This document shows positions 8,870 to 16,387 of a DNA stretch of 64,000 bases, one piece after another (position 1 is the stretch's first letter; every line of letters begins with the position of its first letter). A model generated the notes under the pieces. That model was given only the letters and a program-made list of their open reading frames with translations. It did not search any database and was not told the DNA's origin. Source of the DNA: Flavobacterium hercynium (GTDB taxonomy: Bacteria > Bacteroidota > Bacteroidia > Flavobacteriales > Flavobacteriaceae). Position numbers and translations under genes: made by a program. Location of the stretch: contig NZ_MUGW01000016.1 of NCBI RefSeq assembly GCF_002217285.1, positions 62,001 through 126,000 of the forward strand. Direction: 5' to 3'.

Positions 8870-9472
8870 ATGAAAAATTATATGACGGAAGGATTAGATA
8901 ATAATCAAGTAAGTGATAATGATACAGCTGTGAAATTATTACATGATAAAATAGATTTAGCAAAATCCTTTGCTATCAAAAAACATGGAGATCAAAAGTA
9001 TGGTACATATCCTTATGAAGTACATTTAAACAATGTGGTAAATGTTCTTTTACGAAACAATATTTTACCTACAACGACTGATACTATCGATTTATGGATT
9101 GGTGCCTGGTTACATGATGTATTAGAAGATACAAATGCAACAAAAGAAGAACTCGTAGATATTTTTGGTATTGCTGTTTACGAAATGGTCAATTCATTAA
9201 CAGACGGAGAATTTGGAGACAGGAAAGAAAAAAAAGAAGTAATGTATCAGAAATTGATTTTAAATCAAAACGGAATCATTATAAAGTTAGCAGACAGAAT
9301 TGCCAATCTGGAATTTAGCATTATCAATAATAATTCAAAAAAAATTAAACTTTACGTTGATGAAAATAGTGATTTAAACAAACATTTGAATAATGTTATC
9401 ACTGACGAAAGAGGTTTAGTTTTGCTAAAATATTTGAATGGTTTGGTTGATAAAATAGTCTTGTTTAGTTAA
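8870..9472 (+). CDS. SpoT/MESH1-like HD-domain hydrolase
   Basis: 200 aa. It has the HD hydrolase pattern of RelA/SpoT and small alarmone hydrolases: an early His region (KYGTYPYEVHLNNVVNVL), the WLHDVLEDT motif (HDxxED) and a late KLADRIANLEFS Asp. There is no synthetase, TGS or ACT domain, so it resembles the stand-alone hydrolase module that removes the 3'-pyrophosphate of (p)ppGpp. The length fits the MESH1 class (about 180 aa). An in-frame ATG at 8882 could be the true start. It sits in the accessory patch between two inverted 85-bp elements. The substrate is inferred. Confidence 0.75.
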   Translation: MKNYMTEGLDNNQVSDNDTAVKLLHDKIDLAKSFAIKKHGDQKYGTYPYEVHLNNVVNVLLRNNILPTTTDTIDLWIGAWLHDVLEDTNATKEELVDIFGIAVYEMVNSLTDGEFGDRKEKKEVMYQKLILNQNGIIIKLADRIANLEFSIINNNSKKIKLYVDENSDLNKHLNNVITDERGLVLLKYLNGLVDKIVLFS

Positions 9473-9503
9473 GATGAAGCAACGAATTGATGTTTTTGAC
9501 GTT

Positions 9504-9556
9504 TGGCCGTTTCTTTCGGCCGGATAATCACTATAACTTTTTGTTTTTAAGGGAAA
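9504..9556 (+). repeat. Degenerate partial copy C of the 85-bp element
   Basis: It contains GGCCGTTTC, TTTCGGCCGG and CTTTTTGTTTTTAA in the same order and spacing as the left half of copy A; the right half is missing. Confidence 0.55.
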
Positions 9557-9681
9557 TATAAAAACGAAGTGCTAATTATAAAATAATAAAATACGCTTAA
9601 AAAGCTAGGGGGTTTAAGAAATAATTAGGTTTTAAAATGGTAAACTTATATTATTGCTGAAAATTATTAAAATTCAGTTTT

Positions 9682-10263
9682 TTGAATCCATTTTTACTAA
9701 TAGCGGAAACAGTACCGGTCAAAGAATTTGGAGATACCGTTTGGTATGATTTATTGATTGCCTTATTTACAGGTTTTTTATCATGTGTGATTTTTTTTTT
9801 AGTTCTTCGCGTATTTAAACCTAGAATTAAAACATGTAGCATTATTTGTAAAGAAGATGATGATGCAGGTGTTGAAAAGCCAGAATACTATCTTAAATTT
9901 ATAAATAAAACTTATTCAGATATAGAAAATGTATCTATAAGTTTACTACTGATAGAAGATTTTTTACACGGCACTGGAAAAAATTTTACAGGCAAGGAAC
10001 TAAAATTAAAAAAGTATCAAATTAAAAATATACCTGGAAAATGGAGAAAAAGCAAAGATATTCATAACAACTGTGTTCAAATGAGAATCGATGAAGATTT
10101 AGAAAAACTTTGGGATGGAAGGAGAGAATACATGGAGTTACATATTGATTGTACACATTCCAAAAGTGGAAGAAGACTAGTACATGTTCAGAAATATACA
10201 GATGTAAAAAACACAATAAAAGTTGGACGATTTGATTCAGGAGAAAACTTTAACATTATTTAG
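9682..10263 (+). CDS. Membrane-anchored protein of unknown function (TTG start)
   Basis: 193 aa. I do not recognise the family. A single hydrophobic helix covers about residues 25-45 (LLIALFTGFLSCVIFFLVLR). It is followed by a Lys-rich, mostly polar cytosolic-looking domain of about 145 residues (by the positive-inside rule). No in-frame ATG occurs between the stop codon at 9658-9660 and residue 120, so TTG at 9682 is the only reasonable start. A clean terminator follows at 10384-10409. It lies in the accessory patch, and base composition is A-rich even for this genome. Confidence 0.6.
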   Translation: MNPFLLIAETVPVKEFGDTVWYDLLIALFTGFLSCVIFFLVLRVFKPRIKTCSIICKEDDDAGVEKPEYYLKFINKTYSDIENVSISLLLIEDFLHGTGKNFTGKELKLKKYQIKNIPGKWRKSKDIHNNCVQMRIDEDLEKLWDGRREYMELHIDCTHSKSGRRLVHVQKYTDVKNTIKVGRFDSGENFNII

Positions 10264-10383
10264 TATTAAACATTAGTTTTAATGCTTAAATTTAACAATC
10301 AAAAAAAAGCATAGTTATGAAAAACGACATTATTTGGAAATAGTTGAATAATAGTAAACTTTTCTGTTCTCGATTATAAACTT

Positions 10384-10409
10384 AAAAGCCTCTATATTGA
10401 GGCTTTTTG
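10384..10409 (+). terminator. Terminator after the TTG-start membrane protein
   Basis: AAAAGCCTC (10384-10392) pairs with GAGGCTTTT (10399-10407), followed by a short T-run. Confidence 0.75.
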
Positions 10410-10510
10410 TTTTATATATATGAAAAACTAACAATTTTCTCTGTTCGTACACGTATCTTGTTCGTGCGTACAATCTTGTAAATCTATTTCAGGACGAGAC
10501 AGGATAATTT

Positions 10511-11080
10511 TATACCTAACAGGTTTTAAAAACCTGTTAGGAAATGCGGTTGAGTTGCGTTATCCTAATCAGGTCTTCAAGACCTGTTAGGTATTTAGAA
10601 AATTACCACCAAGTTTGTGTCATTTCGATTCTTAATAAGACGCAGATGACATAGATTCGCTATGCGAAAACACAGATTTAAACCGATTTTTATTCTGATT
10701 TGTTTTTTAGAATGGATAAATTTTATACCTAACAGGTTTTAAAAACCTGTTAGGAAATGCCGTTGAGTTTCGTTATCCTAATCAGGTCTTCAAGACCTGT
10801 TAGGTATTTAGGGAATTACCATCAAGATTGTGTCATTTCGATTTTTAATAAGACGCGGACGACATAGATTCGCTATGCGAAAACACAGATTTAAACCGAT
10901 TTTTATTCTGATTTGTTTTTTAGAATGGATAAATTTTATACCTAACAGGTTTTAAAAACCTGTTAGGAAATGCCGTTGAGTTTCGTTATCCTAATTAGGT
11001 CTTCAAGACCTGTTAGGTATTTAGGGAATTACCAACAAGATTGTGTCATTTCGATTTTTAATAAGACGCGGACGACAGAA
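10511..11080 (+). repeat. 213-bp tandem repeat array, about 2.7 units
   Basis: Units start at 10511, 10724 and 10937, exactly 213 bp apart; the third is cut at about 11080. Each unit contains two palindromes. The first is CCTAACAGGTTTT facing AAAACCTGTTAGG. The second is CAGGTCTT facing AAGACCTG inside CCTAAT...TGTTAGG. This array fills most of the 829-bp gap 10264-11092; no gene was seen in it. A diverged single half-unit lies at 12078-12165. Confidence 0.9.
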
Positions 11081-11092
11081 TGCGGAAATATC

Positions 11093-11401
11093 TTACTTAG
11101 TTATCTTTTTTTTAAATTCTAATAAATCAGAATTTTGAATTGAATCATAAACTTTTGCAAAATCTATAAGAGAAAACCCCATTGCTTCAATTATAAGAAA
11201 GAGTGTTAATGAATTGGGGATAGATTTTGCATTAAATATATCTGAAACGGTAGCTTTTCTCATATATGCAGTCACGGCTATTTTATTATAGCTTTGAGCA
11301 ACTGGATGCTCTTCAATAGTTGCAAGGAGTTTACGCAAACTAAAAGCAATCTTTAATTTTATATTTTCGTCAGTTTCTTTTTTCACAAATGCAATTAACA
11401 T
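11093..11401 (-). CDS. Small XRE-like HTH protein
   Basis: 102 aa. The segment from about residue 40 on (NKIAVTAYMRKATVSDIFNA, then SIPNSLTLFLIIEAMGFSLIDFAKVYD) has the helix spacing of a Cro/CI-type HTH: residues TVSDIFNAKS as recognition helix and SLTLFLIIEAMG as the following helix. The N-terminal 35 residues form a predicted amphipathic helix. A perfect inverted repeat, a likely operator, sits 16 bp upstream of its start. It is divergent from 11508. There is no toxin-like partner I can name; the divergent orphan is the obvious candidate target. Confidence 0.65.
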   Translation of the reverse strand: MLIAFVKKETDENIKLKIAFSLRKLLATIEEHPVAQSYNKIAVTAYMRKATVSDIFNAKSIPNSLTLFLIIEAMGFSLIDFAKVYDSIQNSDLLEFKKKITK

Positions 11402-11416
11402 TAACTAAAATAATTT

Positions 11417-11440
11417 ATCGGTACGTTTTGGCGTACCGAT
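11417..11440. promoter_or_regulatory. Palindromic operator between divergent genes
   Basis: ATCGGTACG (11417-11425), a 6-bp spacer, then CGTACCGAT (11432-11440): a perfect 9-bp inverted repeat. It begins 16 bp from the HTH gene start. It overlaps the -33 region of a rightward promoter whose -7 box TATATTTG is at 11450-11457. Confidence 0.75.
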
Positions 11441-11507
11441 ATAATTTAATATATTTGACTCGATACTAATAAAAGAATTTTATCAGCCAATATTATATCG
11501 TTTCCGC

Positions 11508-12050
11508 ATGAAAAAAAATAAAATATCTTTTGAAACTAATTTTTGGGCACACCAGGAATTAGAAAACCCGTTTGAAGTCATTGATGCCTTTTTTGGCTCC
11601 GATAGCCTTTCTTATTACAAACAAACCTTAAGCGAAGTAGTTTTTTACAGGAGTAAAGACGAAGTATATAAAAAAGAATGTCCGGGAGATGTATTTTTTA
11701 ATTATACCGCCATTCGTTCTTTTCTGAGAGCATGCTCCGCTCTGCAAAACAAAAGCAAAAAATGGAAGGTGAGGGAAATAGAAGCCGAACAAAAGTCAAT
11801 TCTGTCACAGGCTTCTTTAACAGCTGAAGAATACGAAAACCCATTTATTGTGTTTCAAAATGCTTTTGAAGAGCATTCCTTAACCGACTTCGAATTCTTC
11901 CTGTGCGAAATAATTCATTTGTCTTTGCGTCCAACTATTGTAGAATTCGATTCAGACTTGCTAACGCCTTATATTCATGTAATTAAAATGCTTGATGCTA
12001 GTCAATTGCTACTTGAAAGTCAACTTGAAAAGATTAAAATTACCGAATGA
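11508..12050 (+). CDS. Orphan protein with an internal duplication
   Basis: 180 aa, no family recognised, no signal peptide or membrane helix. Two halves look related. ENPFEVIDAFFGSDSLSYYK... at about residues 18-50 and ENPFIVFQNAFEEHSLTDFE... at about 106-136 share the pattern ENPFxVxxAFxxxSLxxxxxxLxEhh. This points to two copies of one helical module. It is divergent from a small HTH regulator with a shared palindromic operator and has a promoter TATATTTG at 11450-11457. It may be a regulated effector of that HTH protein; that is inference from position only. Confidence 0.65.
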   Translation: MKKNKISFETNFWAHQELENPFEVIDAFFGSDSLSYYKQTLSEVVFYRSKDEVYKKECPGDVFFNYTAIRSFLRACSALQNKSKKWKVREIEAEQKSILSQASLTAEEYENPFIVFQNAFEEHSLTDFEFFLCEIIHLSLRPTIVEFDSDLLTPYIHVIKMLDASQLLLESQLEKIKITE

Positions 12051-12077
12051 TTGTTTGATTTTGAAAGGGATAAGTTT

Positions 12078-12165
12078 TATACCTAACAGGTTTTTAAAAC
12101 CTTTCAGAAAATGTTGTTGAGGTAATTTATCCTAACAGGTCTTCAAGACCTGTTAGGTATTTAAG
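12078..12165 (+). repeat. Diverged single copy of the 213-bp repeat's palindromes
   Basis: It carries both palindrome cores (CCTAACAGG... and CAGGTCTTCAAGACCTG) in the same order as the array at 10511. The rest of the 347-bp gap 12051-12397 is AT-rich and shows no gene; I found no convincing promoter for the lipoprotein downstream. Confidence 0.75.
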
Positions 12166-12397
12166 AAACTACGATCAAATTTGTTATTATTTTCATCTAA
12201 GATTTTCCACCTTCTAAAAAGACACGATTTTTTTTATTAAAATTATTGTCATTTTTCTACTAACCTACCATAATTTGAATTTAATTTGCCAACGGTAATT
12301 TGCAATTTTTCTGTAAAATTTTAGTTTATACTTAATCAGTTAAACTTCTGTATAATAACGTTTTTAAAACCCAAATCAAATTTAAAACCTAAATCAA

Positions 12398-13792
12398 ATG
12401 AAATTTAAACCTAAAATGAAAAGTTATTTAAAGAGTATTTTAAAAATAAATCTTTTACTGATAACTTTTTTTGTAGTTTCCTGTAGTGATGACGCTGAAA
12501 AAAAGGAAGAAGAAACCGTAACACCGGAATTTGATCTTGCAGCACAAATCAGCAGTTTTGAAATTCCTATCTCAGGAACTGCACCAAATACAATTGCCGA
12601 AATTGCCAATTCTGCTTACGATGGTCCTTCTTCTCCGTATGGTACAACTTCTGTTATTGATTTTGTTGTGAATGCGGATAACACGATTGATATTTTGTAT
12701 AGTGGTAAAGACAAAACAAAGCGTTTGGTAAGGACTTCATTAACCAACAAATCTGTGATCAAAGAGTTTGTACTACCTGCCAGAGCAAATTCAGGACGTT
12801 TTCTGGGTTTTGATTCATTAGGTAATGACAAGTTTATTTTAGGATATTCGGCAGATAATGCTTTTGGTGATAAAGATGCTGCAGCATGGTATGTTGCTTT
12901 TGAAGGAAGTACAGGAAAAGAAATTTTTGCTACGCGAATTTTTGGTGAAATAAATTTAGCAGAGATATCTTCTAAAGGAAATCCGGGTGATGCGGGATCA
13001 TCGCTTGTAAAATACAATTCGAAGGATAATGTGATTGCTATTTATACAGCACATACACAAAGATGGCCTGATAATGTTAGGCATCAAGGTGGATGGGTTG
13101 GCTTTTTAGACGGAACAACCGGTAAAATTTTGACTAAAGGAAACAACAATGATGTTATTGGTGATACTTGGTTTTATTCGCATAATTTTGATCAGAGAGG
13201 AATGTTTTCAAAAGATGGTAAATTTTATGTTCTGGCGCATGGTGATTCTTATCCGAGAGCATTGGGGTTTGCAAAATTCTCCAGCACGAACGGAAAAGAA
13301 GGTGAAGTGGAATACTATAAAATAAAAAACGGAGCTGTTGGCGATAATACAACGAATGCTACTACTGGAGATTTTGTAGAACTTTCAGACGGAAATGTTG
13401 CGATTGTTTATTCTACATCAGATGATAGAACTAATAGAGATTTAAAGTTGACTATTCTGAATAGCTTAGGAAGTAAAACACCTGTGGTTTCTAGTGAAGT
13501 ATGGGTAACTAAAAATGAAGGAAAACAATTTACAGGTTGGGGATCTAAAGTAGTGCAGCTTGGAGATAAGATATTATTGGGCTGGAATACTTTTGAAGAT
13601 AAGAAACCTATTAATACTAAATTTTGCTTAGCCGATTTACAAGGAAAACTTATTGGAACTCCTGTAGAGTTGCCAAATGCGGTTTTGTATCCGGCACAAT
13701 CGATGAAAAAAACGGCTGATAATAAAAGTGCTGTGTTTGTATCTTTTAATAGCCAGAATAAATTACAAGTATATGTTATTGCTGCAGAGTAA
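12398..13792 (+). CDS. Lipoprotein of unknown function, probably surface-exposed
   Basis: 464 aa. The N-terminal signal ends in a lipobox (FVVSC) followed by SDD, an acidic stretch like the lipoprotein export signal that sends Bacteroidetes lipoproteins to the cell surface. The start could be the ATG at 12416, which gives a more usual signal length. The rest is beta-rich with repeated short motifs (GFLDGTTGKIL, AFEGSTGKEIF), suggestive of beta-propeller blades, but I cannot name a family. It stands alone, followed by copy B of the 85-bp element and a terminator at 13921-13960. Confidence 0.75.
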   Translation: MKFKPKMKSYLKSILKINLLLITFFVVSCSDDAEKKEEETVTPEFDLAAQISSFEIPISGTAPNTIAEIANSAYDGPSSPYGTTSVIDFVVNADNTIDILYSGKDKTKRLVRTSLTNKSVIKEFVLPARANSGRFLGFDSLGNDKFILGYSADNAFGDKDAAAWYVAFEGSTGKEIFATRIFGEINLAEISSKGNPGDAGSSLVKYNSKDNVIAIYTAHTQRWPDNVRHQGGWVGFLDGTTGKILTKGNNNDVIGDTWFYSHNFDQRGMFSKDGKFYVLAHGDSYPRALGFAKFSSTNGKEGEVEYYKIKNGAVGDNTTNATTGDFVELSDGNVAIVYSTSDDRTNRDLKLTILNSLGSKTPVVSSEVWVTKNEGKQFTGWGSKVVQLGDKILLGWNTFEDKKPINTKFCLADLQGKLIGTPVELPNAVLYPAQSMKKTADNKSAVFVSFNSQNKLQVYVIAAE

Positions 13793-13827
13793 TGTATTGT
13801 AAATACTATTGAATTGACGTTTGATTT

Positions 13828-13912
13828 GCGTTAGGGATAGCAGCGGTATCCTTTTTGTTTTTTCTTTAAAAACAAAAAGATATAGCGAATAGCCCGGCCG
13901 TAGGAAACGCCC
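13828..13912 (-). repeat. 85-bp REP-like element, copy B (inverted)
   Basis: Reverse complement of copy A (8521-8605) with about 4 mismatches. The pair bounds the accessory patch 8.6-13.8 kb. Confidence 0.85.
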
Positions 13913-13920
13913 AAAAACTA

Positions 13921-13960
13921 AAAATCCGTTTACTCTTTTGGGAATAAACGGATTTTCTAG
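13921..13960. terminator. Hairpin terminator
   Basis: AAAATCCGTTTA (13921-13932) pairs perfectly with TAAACGGATTTT (13945-13956). It lies between the lipoprotein (+) and TauE (-). Confidence 0.8.
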
Positions 13961-14072
13961 TTTCGTTTTGTCAAGGTTTGAGGTTTGACAAATACAGTTC
14001 TACAAGTGAAACTAAATTCAAAATATTTAAAATTAAATAAGATGCATTGCTTAGCGTGGTATATTGTTAGAT

Positions 14073-14858
14073 TTAAAATAAAACTTCTTTTGTAATAATG
14101 TAAAAGCCCATGACGAGCACAAACCAGCCAAAAATGGGTTTTAGTTTTACTCCGTCGATTTTTTTAGAAAGCTGACTTCCTAATAGCATTCCGATTAGTG
14201 CCATTGCTGAAACGCTTAACAGGAAGGAATAATTTATTGGAGTTCCGATGTATAAATCGCCTGCAAAACCTATAGAGGAATTGATGGTTATGATGAGTAA
14301 TGAGGTTCCTACGGCTTGTTTCATGGGCAAATTAGCGAAGAAAAGCAGGGCTGGAATGATTAGAAATCCGCCTCCGGCACCAAGAAATCCTGTTATTATA
14401 CCAACAACGAAACCTATAATGCTTAGTTGCATATAATTGGTGGAGCAGGTACTTACTTCGGGTTTGTTTTTTTTGATCATTGATATCGCTGCCGTAATCA
14501 TTAGAACAGAAAAGATGATCATGATTAGAAAATCTTTGGAAACGGAATACGAAGCGATGGAAAATAAGGTGGAAGCAATTTGTGGAAATATTACTTCACG
14601 GATGATTAGGATTGAAATCACGGAAGGAATGGCGAAATACAACGCCGATTTTAGTTTTAGATTCCCCATTTTGTAATGGCTGTAACTTCCTAACATTGCT
14701 GTTAGTCCAACAATAAACAGAGAGTATGATGTTGCTTGTTCCGGATTTACTTTAAACAAATACACTAATATTGGAATTGTCAGAATAGAACCGCCACCGC
14801 CAATTAAGCCTAGTGAAATTCCTATTATGATTGAAGCAAAATAACCTGCGTATTCCAT
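14073..14858 (-). CDS. TauE/SafE-family sulfite exporter-like permease
   Basis: 261 aa from the ATG at 14858. A longer frame would need a TTG at 14876 that falls inside the -7 box. It has about eight hydrophobic helices in two halves, each opening with the family's Gly-rich signature: SLGLIGGGGSILTIPILVYLF and GFLGAGGGFLIIPALLFFA. TauE/SafE proteins export sulfur oxyanions or organosulfonates. It neighbours a Crp/Fnr regulator and a rhodanese. Its promoter carries the same CRP-like box as the CstB operon. The likely role is removing sulfite made by persulfide oxidation. Confidence 0.9.
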   Translation of the reverse strand: MEYAGYFASIIIGISLGLIGGGGSILTIPILVYLFKVNPEQATSYSLFIVGLTAMLGSYSHYKMGNLKLKSALYFAIPSVISILIIREVIFPQIASTLFSIASYSVSKDFLIMIIFSVLMITAAISMIKKNKPEVSTCSTNYMQLSIIGFVVGIITGFLGAGGGFLIIPALLFFANLPMKQAVGTSLLIITINSSIGFAGDLYIGTPINYSFLLSVSAMALIGMLLGSQLSKKIDGVKLKPIFGWFVLVMGFYIITKEVLF

Positions 14859-14873
14859 TGTGTTTGTTTTCTG

Positions 14874-14917
14874 CAAAGGTGCTCCGATTATTAGAGAACT
14901 ACAGTAACATTTATCAC
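14874..14917 (-). promoter_or_regulatory. TauE promoter with CRP/FNR-like box
   Basis: On the minus strand CACCTTTG (14874-14881) is a near-consensus -7 box. The palindrome GTGATAAATGTTAC (14904-14917) is centred 33 bp upstream of the -7 centre, the same spacing as in the promoter at 5188-5231. Confidence 0.55.
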
Positions 14918-14954
14918 AGAAGGAATATAAAACAGTAACATAAAATATGTTTTT

Positions 14955-15065
14955 ACCATTAAGACATTAAGAAAGTTAAGTTTAGTCTTTTATGTTAAGC
15001 TGATTGATAAGAAAATTAAGTTTGAAAAATGCTTTAGCCTTAATTTAGCTTAATATCTTAATGGT
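14955..15065. repeat. 111-bp MITE-like element with 17-bp terminal inverted repeats
   Basis: ACCATTAAGACATTAAG (14955-14971) and CTTAATATCTTAATGGT (15049-15065) are inverted repeats with one mismatch. The inside is AT-rich and non-coding. It lies between TauE and the Crp/Fnr gene. Confidence 0.6.
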
Positions 15066-15081
15066 TAGAGAGAAAAAAAAA

Positions 15082-15714
15082 TTAATTTAATTTTAAAAGC
15101 TCAATTTGGTTTCGGTTTAATTTGACCAGGCCTCTTTGTTCCATTTTTTTGAGTAATCTGGAAACTACTTCTCTGGAGGTGTTCAATTCGGTTGCGATTT
15201 CCTGATGCGAGAGTTTTACTTCCTGACAACCACAAGCATCTGAATGTCTTTTTAGGTAAAATTCTAAACGCTCGTCCATAGAGCGAAAGGCGATATTGTC
15301 GACTACTTCGAGCACTTCTTCAAATCGGCTTCGGTAGGTTTCGATTACAAATTCGTACCAGGATCTGTGCTCCATCATCCATTTGTCCATCATTTGCAAT
15401 GGAATCATCATGACAGAAACATCTTCGACAACTTTTGCCATTATTTGGCTTTTCTCGCTTTTGGAGGTGCAGATCATCGAAATGGCGCAAGCCTGACCGG
15501 GTTGCAAATAGTACATTAAAAATTCTCCACCATCTTCGCCTTCACGATAAATTTTGATTTTTCCTCGGGTAATCAGTACTGTGTTTTTGATGTATTGTCC
15601 AGTACGCATTAAGATGGTTCCGGCTTCAAAATCGTGCAGTGTTCCGTTTTCTTCGATTGTAGCAATAAGCTCGTTGGAGAAAGCTGGGAAGATATTTTTT
15701 AGAGCATTTTGCAT
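15082..15714 (-). CDS. Crp/Fnr-family transcriptional regulator
   Basis: 210 aa. An N-terminal cyclic-nucleotide-binding-like beta roll (about residues 20-120, with GTILMRTGQYIKNTVLITRGKIKIYREGEDGGE) is followed by a dimer helix and a C-terminal winged HTH. The recognition region is LSHQEIATELNTSREVVSRLLKKMEQRGLV (about 167-196). There is no N-terminal Fe-S cysteine cluster. Single cysteines at ACAISMIC and CGC could be redox or persulfide sensors. It lies between TauE and the rhodanese and is the best candidate to bind the two GTRAY-N4-RTYAC boxes. Its own -7 box TATCTTTG is at 15758-15765 (minus). Confidence 0.9.
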   Translation of the reverse strand: MQNALKNIFPAFSNELIATIEENGTLHDFEAGTILMRTGQYIKNTVLITRGKIKIYREGEDGGEFLMYYLQPGQACAISMICTSKSEKSQIMAKVVEDVSVMMIPLQMMDKWMMEHRSWYEFVIETYRSRFEEVLEVVDNIAFRSMDERLEFYLKRHSDACGCQEVKLSHQEIATELNTSREVVSRLLKKMEQRGLVKLNRNQIELLKLN

Positions 15715-15757
15715 AGGTTTGTATTATCAAATCAAAAATGAAAGCTGTCATCTGTTG

Positions 15758-15765
15758 CAAAGATA
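15758..15765 (-). promoter_or_regulatory. -7 element for the Crp/Fnr gene
   Basis: TATCTTTG on the minus strand, about 44 bp before the start codon. No CRP-like palindrome was found at the -40 position here. Confidence 0.5.
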
Positions 15766-16000
15766 ACGGATTGGGATGGTATTAATTATAGAAAAACGTT
15801 TTTTAGCGCTATTTAATGAAAATGAAAAAATCTTAATTTCTATCGATTTTATAGAATATATTTTTATTAATAGTAAGTAAATTTGTATTTTGCTGATTAT
15901 TATAATTTCTCTAAAACGTTTTCTGAGAATAATAATCGAAATCGCATTTAGTACGTTTTTAATTAATAGAAACGTCGTAATTTTACAAAAAACACATATT

Positions 16001-16312
16001 ATGAATTTATCACAAGAAGATTGGGTTAATCAGCTTGCTGCTGACGAGAATGCAGTTATACTGGACGTAAGAACTGAAGACGAATTTAATGACGGCTATA
16101 TTGAAAATGCCTTAAACATTGATATCAACAAAGGACAAGGTTTTATTTATGAAATCGAAGAATTAGATAAAAATAAAAATTATTATGTGTATTGCCGCTC
16201 TGGTGCAAGAAGCGCTAAAGCATGTCAGGTTATGAATGAATTGGGTATTAATAATGCCTATAATTTACTTGGCGGAATTCTGGACTGGGAAGGCGAAACC
16301 GTAAATCCGTAA
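16001..16312 (+). CDS. Single-domain rhodanese sulfurtransferase
   Basis: 103 aa from the ATG at 16001 (MNLSQEDWVNQL). The open frame extends to 15890, but those 37 residues do not fit the family, which begins right at this helix. The rhodanese domain spans the whole chain: VILDVRTEDEFNDGYIENA, then the active-site loop YVYCRSGARSAKA with catalytic Cys. It transfers sulfane sulfur in the cytoplasm. It is divergent from the Crp/Fnr gene and belongs by theme to the sulfide-handling set. A strong terminator follows at 16317-16347. Confidence 0.92.
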   Translation: MNLSQEDWVNQLAADENAVILDVRTEDEFNDGYIENALNIDINKGQGFIYEIEELDKNKNYYVYCRSGARSAKACQVMNELGINNAYNLLGGILDWEGETVNP

Positions 16313-16316
16313 ATAG

Positions 16317-16347
16317 AAAAAAGAGGCAGGAATAGCCTCTTTTTTTG
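16317..16347 (+). terminator. Terminator after the rhodanese gene
   Basis: AAAAAGAGGC pairs with GCCTCTTTTT around a 7-base loop, with a T-run after it. Confidence 0.85.
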
Positions 16348-16387
16348 TTTAAACACTATTAAATAACCACATGAAAACTAATTAATT

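Noticed and set aside
10511..11080. CRISPR array
   Set aside because: Units are 213 bp and continuous, with no short repeat and unique spacer alternation, and no cas genes. The same holds for 50691-51540.
15890..16000. Extended N-terminus of the rhodanese gene
   Set aside because: The 37 extra residues are not rhodanese-like, and the region holds the divergent promoters.
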